In this document: one piece after another, positions 36,490-44,598 of the stretch | How positions within the stretch are numbered: position 1 is the stretch's first letter | Layout: the number at the start of each line of letters is the position of its first letter | Origin: Salinicola lusitanus | GTDB taxonomy: Bacteria > Pseudomonadota > Gammaproteobacteria > Pseudomonadales > Halomonadaceae | DNA length: 64,000 bases | NCBI RefSeq assembly: GCF_003206045.1 | Contig: NZ_PZJM01000007.1 | Span: forward strand, 1-64,000 | Direction: 5' to 3' | The notes under the pieces: model-generated | Database searches by the model: none | The model's input: the letters and a program-made list of their open reading frames with translations, nothing else | Told to the model about the DNA's origin: nothing | Position numbers and translations under genes: made by a program

Positions 36490-36819
36490 ATGCAGCTCGA
36501 CGACATACCTTTCGCTACGACGGACTGGTCGACGATCACGCCGACCGAGCACGCTGGCGAGACCGGCAAGGCACTCTGGCGAACCCGGCAGTTCGGCGCT
36601 GTCCGCGTGCGAATGGTCGAATACACGCCGGGTTACCTGGCGGATCACTGGTGTTCCAAGGGCCATGTGCTGTTGTGTCTCGAAGGTGAGCTCGTCACCG
36701 AACTGGAGGACGGCCGAGTCTTTCGACTACTGCCGGGACAGAGCTACCAGGTTGCCGATCAGGCCGAACCGCACCGCTCCTCGACCGAGAGCGGCGCCAA
36801 GCTGTTCATCGTCGACTGA
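36490..36819 (+). CDS. DHCW-motif cupin fold protein
   Basis: This 109-residue single-domain cupin carries the motif LADHWCSKGHVLLCLEGEL (about residues 48-66), followed by LLPGQSYQVAD and the second cupin half EPHRSSTESGAKLFIVD. It matches the small family named for its DHCW-type motif. Metal binding is plausible through the His and Cys in this region, but no reaction is known. The ATG at 36490 was chosen over earlier in-frame codons because the conserved domain starts right there. It converges with a LysR gene 15 bp away. Confidence 0.82.
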   Translation: MQLDDIPFATTDWSTITPTEHAGETGKALWRTRQFGAVRVRMVEYTPGYLADHWCSKGHVLLCLEGELVTELEDGRVFRLLPGQSYQVADQAEPHRSSTESGAKLFIVD

Positions 36820-36834
36820 CTCCGCGGGTGGCGC

Positions 36835-37740
36835 TCAGCCCAGCACCCACTCCCGGAACGCGCGCATCGGTTCGGTAAGATGTCGGTGCTGCGGCGTCAG
36901 CAACGAGAGCCGGCCGCGACTGGGGATCTTGTGCGGGAGGGCGTGAACGAGATTGCCCTGGGCGATCTCGGCAGCGAGAAGGCGGGTCCAGCCGAGCGTG
37001 ACGCCCTGGCCGGCCAGCGTCGCGTTCATCAGCAGCTGGAAGCTGTTGGCGCGCAGGGTATGAAGGGGTGGCTGCCAGTCGAGTTCCAGCGCCTGGAACC
37101 AGAGTTCCCAGGTCAACCAGTCGTGATAGTGATCCTCGACCACCATCAAGGTGTGTCGGTTCAGCAGGTCCTGCGGATCGGCGATGCCCCCGTGACGCTC
37201 GAGATAGATCGGGCTGCAGACGGCGGCGACGTCTTCCTGGGCGAAGATGGCATCGGCGGTGAGGCCCGGCGGGTCGACCTCCCGGGGCACGTGGTAGTAG
37301 ATGCCGAGATCGAATTCGGCCAGGTCGAGGCGGTGAGGGTCCTCGACGGTGAGAATGCGGATCTCGATATCGGGATGGGCGCGCTGGAAGTCCGGCAGTT
37401 GCCGGGCCAGCCAGATCGAGGCGATGGTCGGGCTCGACGCCAGCGTCAACTGACGATCGTCGCCGCGACGCCGCAGGCGAGCGGTCTCGTCGCGGAGCTC
37501 ACGCAACAGGCGTTGTACCACGCGGAAATAGTGCTCGCCGGCCGGGGTCAGTCGCAGGCCGTCATAGTGGCGCTCGAACAACGGGCGCCCCAGGTCCTCC
37601 TCGAGCCGCTTGATCTGCCGGCTGACGGCGCTCTGGGTCAGGCTGAGTTCGCTCCCCGCCTGAGTGAAGCTGCCATGACGGGCGGCCGCTTCGAAAGCGC
37701 GCAGGCAGGTGAGGGGTGGCAGGGCATCGCGCGTGGACAT
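36835..37740 (-). CDS. LysR-family transcriptional regulator (GcvA-like)
   Basis: This 301-residue regulator has an N-terminal winged HTH (LTCLRAFEAAARHGSFTQAG, QSAVSRQIKRLEEDLGRPLF) and a C-terminal periplasmic-binding-protein-like effector domain (LTLASSPTIASIWLARQLPDF). ATG 37740 follows GGAAG. It lies 74 bp downstream of the hydrolase on the same strand, so it may be the last gene of the BCCT-hydrolase transcript or its regulator. The effector is unknown. Confidence 0.9.
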   Translation of the reverse strand: MSTRDALPPLTCLRAFEAAARHGSFTQAGSELSLTQSAVSRQIKRLEEDLGRPLFERHYDGLRLTPAGEHYFRVVQRLLRELRDETARLRRRGDDRQLTLASSPTIASIWLARQLPDFQRAHPDIEIRILTVEDPHRLDLAEFDLGIYYHVPREVDPPGLTADAIFAQEDVAAVCSPIYLERHGGIADPQDLLNRHTLMVVEDHYHDWLTWELWFQALELDWQPPLHTLRANSFQLLMNATLAGQGVTLGWTRLLAAEIAQGNLVHALPHKIPSRGRLSLLTPQHRHLTEPMRAFREWVLG

Positions 37741-37814
37741 GGAGGCTTCCGCAACCGTGGAATGACGGCTGCGGAGCATAACATGGGCGTCGTGCGATGC
37801 CCCGAGAGGCACGA

Positions 37815-39839
37815 TCAGATGGCGGTTCGCGGAATCTCCCGCTCCCATGATCTATCGCTGATCAACGTTTCACCTTCGAACGCACGCTGCTCGGCACTCA
37901 GGTAGAAGGTGGTCTCGTCGCAATGCAGGTGATAGCGGCTGGTCACTTCCACGGAGAACCGACCCTCGCCCTGCTCACGGCTGGCACGATAGACCCACTC
38001 GATATCGGCACGGGTACGGGTGGCATCGGTGGGGTGGCTCGAATAGACCTCTTTCGCGCGCTGCTCGACACGCAGGCCGTGGCTCTCGAAGCGCATGTCG
38101 CCCATGTCGTCCTCGATGGTGACGGTCACCTCGCCGCTGCCCACGTCTTCATGGATCGTGCGCCTGGGTTGACCGGCGCGCAGCGTCTCGACCCGGCACG
38201 GCGTGGCGCTCTCCGGCGGTTCGAACGGCATCGGGATGGTTTCGGCTCGGCATAGCGGTAGTGCCAGTGTCGGCTTGCCAGCCTTGAGCGTCAGGTCGGC
38301 ACGCTTTTGGGGTGACCAGATCAGCGGAAAACTGGCGCTGGAGAGCGCCAGACGCAGGCGGTGTCCCTTGGGCAGGCGGTAGCCGATCAGATCCAGCGGT
38401 AGCCGCACGTCCATCGGCTCGCCGGGAATCGGCGGAGTGATCCTGCCCGCATCGTCGCGGAGGTTGAGGTTGAGCGTGCCGTAGGTGATCAGCGCGCTCT
38501 CGCCGCTCGGCGCGACATCGCACAGACGCACGTGGAACTGACCACAAGCTTCGGCGCTGGAGATCGTCGCGGCGACCGTCGGCTGGCCCAGGATATCCAG
38601 GCCCTCGGCGTAGGGTTCGGAGTCGAAGGTCAGCGACAGACCATCGTCGCGACGCTGATCCGGCGGAAAGTCGGCGCCGAACCACAGCGGGATGTACTCG
38701 CCCTGCAGCGAGCCTGCCGTCAACGGCGAGGCGATCAGACGATCGCCGCTCAATTCGCCGTCGGGGTTCAGGCCACGCTCGCTCAGCGCGAGAATCGTCG
38801 TCTCGATCTCGTCGGTTGGCGCGGGCCAGTTTGAGGTGCGTACCCACTCGCCCGGCCGTTCCAGATATTTGGGCGCCGGCGGGACACCATCCTGCAGATA
38901 GAAGGTGCAGGGTGGCTCGTCCATGATTCCGGTGTCGATGCCCTTGAGCCAGTAGTCCCACCAGCGCAGCGCCTCCTGCAGAAAGCCGATGGCCGGATCG
39001 GGAATCGCGAAGTGGGGGTACTTGTGCATCCAGGGCCCGAGCAGCGCCTTCTTCGGGCAGGAGAGATTCTCCATCATCCGCGGGATCGTATTGACGTAGG
39101 AGTCACCCCAGCCGCTGATCATGTAGACCGCGGCTTCGATGTCGCCGTAGTTCTCGCAGATCGAGCCATGCTGCCAATAGGCGTCGCGCTGCTGGTGGCG
39201 CAGCCAGGGCTCGGCCAGCAGCGGCATGTTGTCGAGACGATGCTTCCACATCTCTCGCCAGCGTTCGCCGACCAGCAGCGGATCGGGCACCGCGGCGGAG
39301 AAGCTCAGCATGGTGGCGGCCCAGCCGAGATTCTCGAGCAGCATGTTGCCGCCCTTGTAGTGGATATCGTCGGCGTAGCGATCGTCGGTGGAGCAGAGGG
39401 TGATGATCGCCTTGAGGGGGGCGGGTCTGAGCGCAGCCACCTGCAGGCCATTGAAGCCGCCCCAGGAGATACCCATCATCCCGAGCTTGCCGTCGCACCA
39501 CGGCTGCCGGGCGATCCAGTCGATCACCTCCAGCGCGTCGGCCTGCTCCTGCGCCGCGTACTCATCCTCCATCAGTCCGTCCGATTCGCCGTTGCCGCGC
39601 ATGTCGACGCGCACGCTGGCGTAGCCGTGGCCGGCGAAGTAGGGGTGGGTCAACTCGTCGCGCACCGCCGTGCCGTCCCGCTTGCGGTAGGGCAGATACT
39701 CGAGGATCGCCGGCACCGGGGTCGTTTCGGCATCCTCCGGTAGCCAGATTCTGGCAGCCAGGCGGGTACCGTCGGCCAGCACGATCCACTGGTTCTCGAT
39801 TTCGCGCACGCGGTGCGGAAAGTCCTGCTTGATCTTCAT
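37815..39839 (-). CDS. CocE/NonD-family serine hydrolase (peptidase S15 type)
   Basis: This 674-residue alpha/beta hydrolase belongs to the Xaa-Pro dipeptidyl-peptidase/cocaine-esterase group. The substrate is an ester or acyl-amide bond of unknown compound. The nucleophile elbow GISWGG puts the catalytic Ser at residue 125; VRVDMRGNGESDG and AVYMISGWGDSY are further family segments, and the C-terminal jelly-roll region begins near residue 320. No signal peptide is seen. Its ATG overlaps the BCCT transporter stop by ATGA, so import and hydrolysis of one substrate is a reasonable guess. Confidence 0.88.
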   Translation of the reverse strand: MKIKQDFPHRVREIENQWIVLADGTRLAARIWLPEDAETTPVPAILEYLPYRKRDGTAVRDELTHPYFAGHGYASVRVDMRGNGESDGLMEDEYAAQEQADALEVIDWIARQPWCDGKLGMMGISWGGFNGLQVAALRPAPLKAIITLCSTDDRYADDIHYKGGNMLLENLGWAATMLSFSAAVPDPLLVGERWREMWKHRLDNMPLLAEPWLRHQQRDAYWQHGSICENYGDIEAAVYMISGWGDSYVNTIPRMMENLSCPKKALLGPWMHKYPHFAIPDPAIGFLQEALRWWDYWLKGIDTGIMDEPPCTFYLQDGVPPAPKYLERPGEWVRTSNWPAPTDEIETTILALSERGLNPDGELSGDRLIASPLTAGSLQGEYIPLWFGADFPPDQRRDDGLSLTFDSEPYAEGLDILGQPTVAATISSAEACGQFHVRLCDVAPSGESALITYGTLNLNLRDDAGRITPPIPGEPMDVRLPLDLIGYRLPKGHRLRLALSSASFPLIWSPQKRADLTLKAGKPTLALPLCRAETIPMPFEPPESATPCRVETLRAGQPRRTIHEDVGSGEVTVTIEDDMGDMRFESHGLRVEQRAKEVYSSHPTDATRTRADIEWVYRASREQGEGRFSVEVTSRYHLHCDETTFYLSAEQRAFEGETLISDRSWEREIPRTAI

Positions 39840-41401
39840 GCCTTGTCCTTGGCTGTGGAAGGGGGTGGAGATGTCGGTACGCTGTCGAGTCGCTCGGGAT
39901 GCTTGAGCCAGGCCCACAGCGAGCCGGTGGCCAGCAGCACGATCAGCATCGCCGGGAGGCCGCCGAGGTTGGAGAGCATCTTGATGCCGTCGATTCCCAC
40001 GAAACTGACCATGACCCAGGAGACCACGCCGACGATCACGCCCCAGATCACCTTCATCGGGACACCGGCGTTGAGGTCGGAGTCGGCGGTCAGGCCGCGG
40101 GTGCAGAGGTTGCCGATGGCGTCGGTCTGGGAGTCCGCCGCGGTGACGTAGGAGATGTAGGCGATGAACAGCAGCAGCGGTATCCACACCTGGGAGAATG
40201 GCAACTGACGGAACAGCGCATAGAGCACGTTTTCGACGCCACGATCGTTGAGCACGGCATAGAGGTCGGCGCCGCCCGTGCCGGCATGAGCCTGGAAGTA
40301 GAGCGCGGTGCCGGAGAAGATCAGGATCCAGACGCTGGCGAACAGTGCCGGATAGAGCAGATTGACGCGCAGGAACTCGCGCACCGTGTAGCCGCGGGAG
40401 ATCTTGCCCAGAAACAGCGCCGCCACCGGTGCCCAGGCGAACCACACCGCCCAGTAGAAGATCGACCACCACTGCGGCCACGGGTCGTTGCCCGCGGCGC
40501 CGGTGAACAGGCTCTTGGTGAAGAAGTTGTCGAGATAGACGCCGAACGATTCGACACCCAGGGCCAGACAGAAGACCGTCGGGCCGACGATGAACATGAA
40601 GACGCCGAGAATCGCGAGCAGCACGGCATTCAACGACGACAATCGGGCGATGCCCTTCTGCAGGCCGCTGGCGGCTGAAATCACGAAGGTCACCACGATG
40701 ATGGCGATGATCACGCCGAGTCGCAGCGGACTGGTCTCGCCGCCCAGATACTGGCCCGCGCCGCCGGCCAGGGTCAGCGCGCCGGTGCCCAGCGACGAGG
40801 CCATGCCGGCCACCAGCGCGTAGAGCGAGATTGCATCGATCAGGCCGCCGAAGCGCTTGATCCTGGGACCGAAGACCGGCTCCAGCATGCTCGAGATCGA
40901 GAAGCGCAGGCGCAGATTGTAGAACGCCAGCGCAAAGATCAGCGCCGGCACGGCGTAGATCGCATAGGGCGTGAACGACCAGTGCAGGAACATGGTCGAC
41001 ATGGCGAACAGCATGGCGTCGCTCGATCCCGCTTCCAGCCCGCTGGAGTCGGGTGGGCCCATGTAGTGGTAGAGCGGTTCGGCGGTGGTCCAGAACAGCA
41101 CACCCACGGCGAGCGTGGTGCACAAGGTGATCGAGAACCAGCGCAGGCGCGACAGCAGCGGCGTGGCATCCCGGCCGCCGATGCGGATACGGCCGAGCGG
41201 AGAGAAATAGACGATCACCGCCATGACCAGCAGATAGAGGCTGCCCAGGCTGAACAGCCATGAGAAATTGGTCAGGACCGCATCGTTGAGCGCGCTGGCC
41301 GTGGCCAGAAACCCGTCCAGGTCGACATAGCTGGCAATGACCGCGACCAGCAGTATCAAAAAGGTCGGCCAGAATACCAGTGGCCGCAGCGAAGTCTGCA
41401 T
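39836..41401 (-). CDS. BCCT-family transporter
   Basis: This 521-residue secondary carrier for quaternary-ammonium-type solutes has about 12 membrane spans. Family segments are ILFWTTAEP-like GVLFWTTAEPLYHYMGPP, MFLHWSFTPYAIYAVPAL, and the signature WWSIFYWAVWFAWAPVAALF followed by KISRGYTVREF. YVTAADSQTDAIG is also typical. GGGAGACGGGT precedes ATG 41401. The usual BCCT substrates (betaine, choline, carnitine) are possible, but the coupled CocE-type hydrolase suggests a conjugated substrate. The long soluble tails of osmotically gated members are absent. Confidence 0.92.
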   Translation of the reverse strand: MQTSLRPLVFWPTFLILLVAVIASYVDLDGFLATASALNDAVLTNFSWLFSLGSLYLLVMAVIVYFSPLGRIRIGGRDATPLLSRLRWFSITLCTTLAVGVLFWTTAEPLYHYMGPPDSSGLEAGSSDAMLFAMSTMFLHWSFTPYAIYAVPALIFALAFYNLRLRFSISSMLEPVFGPRIKRFGGLIDAISLYALVAGMASSLGTGALTLAGGAGQYLGGETSPLRLGVIIAIIVVTFVISAASGLQKGIARLSSLNAVLLAILGVFMFIVGPTVFCLALGVESFGVYLDNFFTKSLFTGAAGNDPWPQWWSIFYWAVWFAWAPVAALFLGKISRGYTVREFLRVNLLYPALFASVWILIFSGTALYFQAHAGTGGADLYAVLNDRGVENVLYALFRQLPFSQVWIPLLLFIAYISYVTAADSQTDAIGNLCTRGLTADSDLNAGVPMKVIWGVIVGVVSWVMVSFVGIDGIKMLSNLGGLPAMLIVLLATGSLWAWLKHPERLDSVPTSPPPSTAKDKA

Positions 41402-41590
41402 ACCCGTCTCCCGTTATGATTGTCGTAGGCGTCGAGGCGCCGTGCTTATGGCGCTATAACCTAACGCCTTTACTGTCCGGTGGAGCAAGCGGCCGCTGGG
41501 AATGACGGTATGCATCTGGGTCATGGGGTGGTGGCGGCGACTGTCATCGAACCCTGTAGAATGCGGCCGGGAATCGACGAAGGAGGCACA

Positions 41591-41797
41591 ATGGAGCCCG
41601 AAGACCTCACCAGACTGGTCACCCGCAAGATGCCTTTCGGCAAGTACGAGGGGTGGCTGATCGCCGACCTGCCGGGCCCATATCTGAACTGGTTCGCCCG
41701 GGAGGGCTTCCCCGACGGGGAGATCGGGCGGCTGCTGGCGCTGATGCACGAGATCGATCACAACGGCTTGAGTTCGCTACTCGAGCCGTTGCGCTGA
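41591..41797 (+). CDS. DUF3820 small protein
   Basis: This 68-residue protein matches the DUF3820 family (also called putative quorum-sensing-regulated virulence factor): KMPFGKYEGWLIADLPGPYL, then NWFAREGFPDGEIGRLLALM. AGGAGG stands five bases before the ATG. The family is widespread in proteobacteria and has no established function. Confidence 0.88.
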   Translation: MEPEDLTRLVTRKMPFGKYEGWLIADLPGPYLNWFAREGFPDGEIGRLLALMHEIDHNGLSSLLEPLR

Positions 41798-41843
41798 AGA
41801 TGTCCTTCTTGCGCTCGAGCGGAAATGGCAGATCGGCGTTGTG

Positions 41844-42251
41844 CTAACTCAGCCAGCGGCCAACGCCATAAGCGGCGAGCCATCCGATCAGTACGACCAG
41901 GGCAAGCCAGGACCAGCGCCTCCAGCGCGTCTGATGGCGGCTGAGTGCGATTTGCAGCTGTTGCGTCAGCAGTTCCTGGCGAACCACGATGCGTTCGGGT
42001 GACGAGGAGAAATCGTTGGCGGTGTCCCCTTGCCAGTGGGGGGCATGGGTCATGCCCAGACCCGCCCGCAGCCTGCCGAGGTCGTCCAGCAGGTCATGCA
42101 GATCGTCATAGGCTTCGCGATGCGCCGCGTCGCCGAGAGCGCTCAGCGCATCGGCCTTCAGCGTCCGATTGTTGCAGCGTTCTGCAGCCCGGACGATGGT
42201 TTTGGGCGCTGCGTCCTTGGCGATGCCGAGTCGGCGATAGAGGTCACGCAT
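41844..42251 (-). CDS. J-like protein lacking HPD, tail-anchored
   Basis: This 135-residue protein has an N-terminal J-domain-like region, DLYRRLGIAKDAAPKTIVRA to DAAHREAYDDL (residues 3-50). The spacing is that of a DnaJ J-domain, but the HPD loop is absent (ERCNNRTLK occupies its place), so it should not stimulate Hsp70 ATPase. A C-terminal hydrophobic helix (SWLALVVLIGWLAAYGVGRW) suggests membrane anchoring. It starts inside the 3' end of the upstream J-protein gene, so the two are probably translated together. Confidence 0.72.
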   Translation of the reverse strand: MRDLYRRLGIAKDAAPKTIVRAAERCNNRTLKADALSALGDAAHREAYDDLHDLLDDLGRLRAGLGMTHAPHWQGDTANDFSSSPERIVVRQELLTQQLQIALSRHQTRWRRWSWLALVVLIGWLAAYGVGRWLS

Positions 42252-43269
42252 GTTGCATCAACAGGTCGTAGGCGTTCTTGATCCGCTGGAAACGCTGCGA
42301 AGCTAGGGATATTCGCAAGTCGCCCTGGCCGTGGAAACGATCGGGATGGTGGCGCTGTGCCAAGCGACGGTAGGCTCGTTTGATATCGGTCGAGGAGGCA
42401 TGCTCGTCGAGTTCCAGGACCTGCAAGGCCAGCCGAATTCGAAAGTGGGGTTGGGGGATGCCGGCCGCCTGTCGCCACTGGCGTTGTCGTCGCTGCTGTT
42501 CTTGACTTGAGGCTTCTTCCTGACGCGCTCGCTCTCGGCGCTGGGCGTCGGCCTGACGCTCCTCTTCCTGGCGCTGGGCTTCGGCCTGGCGTGCCCGTTG
42601 CAGGCGTTCTTCTTCCTGGCGCCGCCGCTCCGCTCGTTGACGTGCCTGCTGGCGCAGGCGGTCACGCTCAAGGCGATTCTCCCGTCGCCGCGCATGCGCG
42701 GCCAGGATTCGGGCTCGCCAGCTTAGCCAGCGGTGAGTCCTGCGCGGGGAGGGAGCCGTGGTGTCTGCCTCGGCTGCCGGCTCGGCCTGTTCTTGCTGCT
42801 GCCAGTACGCCTGTCGGCTGGGGTCGCCGGGAGACGTCAGGGCGCGGCCGGCCACCTCGCGGAACAGCCGTGCAAAAGCAGCGGGCGTCACGCCGGAAAG
42901 ATCGGAGAGAAAGCGCAGAATGTGGTGATTTCGCAAGCTGAGATCGCCCTCGCTCGTGGCCAGCCCGATCGCGCGCCGCAGGAAGGGGTGCGACTGTTCA
43001 TCGACGCGTTCGCGTAACACCACCTCGGCGGCCAGTTGGATGGCCTTCAGATCGGCTCTGGCGATCGCCAGCAATGTGTCGAGATCCCGGGAATGGCGAT
43101 AGCCGTTGGCCAGCACTTCGAGATAGCGCCGGTCCTCGGCAAGCACGGCTCGCTTGTTGACGTAGACCCACGTCAACAGCAGCAGAGCCGCGGTATCCGG
43201 CGGGTAACGACTTTTCAGCAGCAGAATCTCGAAAGCGGAAAAGCGCGCTGGGGCCATCGATGAATCCAA
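42244..43269 (-). CDS. J-domain protein with TerB-like N-terminus and charged coiled coil
   Basis: This 341-residue protein has three parts. Residues 10-145 are helical and resemble the TerB-like region of DjlA-type proteins. Residues 175-265 are a highly charged Arg/Glu/Gln coiled coil (ENRLERDRLRQQARQRAERR). Residues 278-341 are a genuine J-domain with the HPD motif in RLAQRHHPDRFHG. It is therefore likely a DnaK co-chaperone. It overlaps the next gene by 8 nt. No dnaK or grpE is nearby. Confidence 0.85.
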   Translation of the reverse strand: MDSSMAPARFSAFEILLLKSRYPPDTAALLLLTWVYVNKRAVLAEDRRYLEVLANGYRHSRDLDTLLAIARADLKAIQLAAEVVLRERVDEQSHPFLRRAIGLATSEGDLSLRNHHILRFLSDLSGVTPAAFARLFREVAGRALTSPGDPSRQAYWQQQEQAEPAAEADTTAPSPRRTHRWLSWRARILAAHARRRENRLERDRLRQQARQRAERRRQEEERLQRARQAEAQRQEEERQADAQRRERARQEEASSQEQQRRQRQWRQAAGIPQPHFRIRLALQVLELDEHASSTDIKRAYRRLAQRHHPDRFHGQGDLRISLASQRFQRIKNAYDLLMQHA

Positions 43270-43405
43270 GCGGAAAAAGGGGTGTTGTCATCATTGATTG
43301 GATTCCGAGTATACCCAAACTCGACGAAGAGTCGTCACCGCTGCGTCACGCCGATAGTTTCTGCTGAAGCATAAGCCAGTGCTGCAAGTCGAGACACCGA
43401 GCTGC

Positions 43406-44392
43406 TCATGCGTTGGTGGTGAACGACCCGGTAAGGTCGAGAATGGCCTGGGCCAGACTGCGGTCGACAATGAGCGTATTGAACAGTCCAGCCTTGGCTG
43501 CGGCGATCGTTGCCTGGGCTCGATAAGCACCGGCACCGGTACCGATGACACGGGGCACCCTGCGTAATTGGTCCACCGAGATACCGAGAACGCGCCGGTC
43601 CAGTTCGCTTTCTATGGCCTGTCCATGCTGATCGAAGAGTCGACCGCTGATTTCGCCGCAGGCGCCTTTGTCGGCTATCTCCTCAGCCTCGCTCGCTGTC
43701 AGCAAGTTGTAGAGCGCCGAGCCGGAGGGGCGCCAGGCACCGACCGATACGACGGCGATATCCAATTCCTCGATGCGGGCCAGCGAGCGGGCGATATCGG
43801 GTTGGCGCGCCAACGCCCTTGCTGTTTCGGCTTCCTGCAGTACCAGTGGTGCATAGATGGGGTATGCCGTGCCATTGGCGGCTTCTGCGATGATGCGAAT
43901 GATCTCCACCGATCCGAGTCGGTTGCCGGTGAGGTGGATGGCTCCGGCGAGCTGCACGACCTCACAGGTGGGCAACTGGCGGATCTGGCGTGCCATCGAC
44001 TCGATCACACGACTCCAGGTCATGCCGACGGTCTGGCCGGGTTTGATCTCGTCGTCGAGCACTATGGCAAGGCGATGGGCTACGGCTTCGATGGTGGATT
44101 GGTCGCTACCCGGTGTGCGGTCCACAACGATGGCGTGTTCGATCCCCAAGGCCGCGGCCACGTCCAAGCCCATTTCCGGTGAGAGTTGCGCGGGATGGCG
44201 AATGCTGATCATAACCAACCCCGTTTCCCGGGCTTCCTTCAACAGTCGCGCGACCTGAAAACGGCTGATACCGAAGTGACGCGCCAGGTCGCTCTTGGAT
44301 TCGTCTTCCAGGAAATAACGACGAACCATCTCAAATATTTGATCCTCGCCGACAGAAGCCCTTCGTGGCCGAGTTTTGCTGGCGTCCGTCAT
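43406..44392 (-). CDS. SorC/DeoR-type sugar-binding transcriptional regulator
   Basis: This 328-residue regulator has an N-terminal HTH (ESKSDLARHFGISRFQVARLLKEA) and a C-terminal SorC effector domain (TVGMTWSRVIESM, GNRLGSVEIIR, VSVGAWRPSGSALYNL). Such regulators bind phosphorylated or free sugars. ATG 44392 follows AGGGAG. It is divergent from the transporter-sulfatase-FGE operon with paired palindromes in the gap, so it very likely controls that operon. The inducer is unknown. Confidence 0.9.
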   Translation of the reverse strand: MTDASKTRPRRASVGEDQIFEMVRRYFLEDESKSDLARHFGISRFQVARLLKEARETGLVMISIRHPAQLSPEMGLDVAAALGIEHAIVVDRTPGSDQSTIEAVAHRLAIVLDDEIKPGQTVGMTWSRVIESMARQIRQLPTCEVVQLAGAIHLTGNRLGSVEIIRIIAEAANGTAYPIYAPLVLQEAETARALARQPDIARSLARIEELDIAVVSVGAWRPSGSALYNLLTASEAEEIADKGACGEISGRLFDQHGQAIESELDRRVLGISVDQLRRVPRVIGTGAGAYRAQATIAAAKAGLFNTLIVDRSLAQAILDLTGSFTTNA

Positions 44393-44467
44393 AAAGACTC
44401 CCTGTACATCCTTAGTTGTAGTCGTCGGTCGAAAACTTGCCCTGAGCGATAGTACCAGCATACGCTT

Positions 44468-44502
44468 TTGCTCGTTTGAGACGTTTATTGCTCATTCGAG
44501 CA
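44468..44502. promoter_or_regulatory. Paired palindromes, putative SorC-regulator operators
   Basis: Two near-identical 13-bp elements, TTGCTCGTTTGAG (44468-44480) and TTGCTCATTCGAG (44488-44500), are exactly 20 bp apart, about two helical turns. The second extends to the perfect palindrome TGCTC-N4-GAGCA; the first has one mismatch. They lie in the divergent gap between the regulator and the MHS transporter, as expected for cooperative operators. Confidence 0.65.
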
Positions 44503-44598
44503 TCTTCATGGGCGTCTCTTAGTGACTAGATCACCAACGACAACTTGGGTCATGGGTCCGCTGCCTCCTGCCGGAGCCCGCCAAACGAGAGGAATGTC

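Noticed and set aside
37815-41261. Single 1148-codon frame that would fuse an unknown Arg-rich N-terminus to the CocE hydrolase
   Set aside because: The first ~470 codons are an out-of-frame reading of the BCCT gene. The hydrolase starts at 39839, where family homology begins and an ATGA overlap exists.
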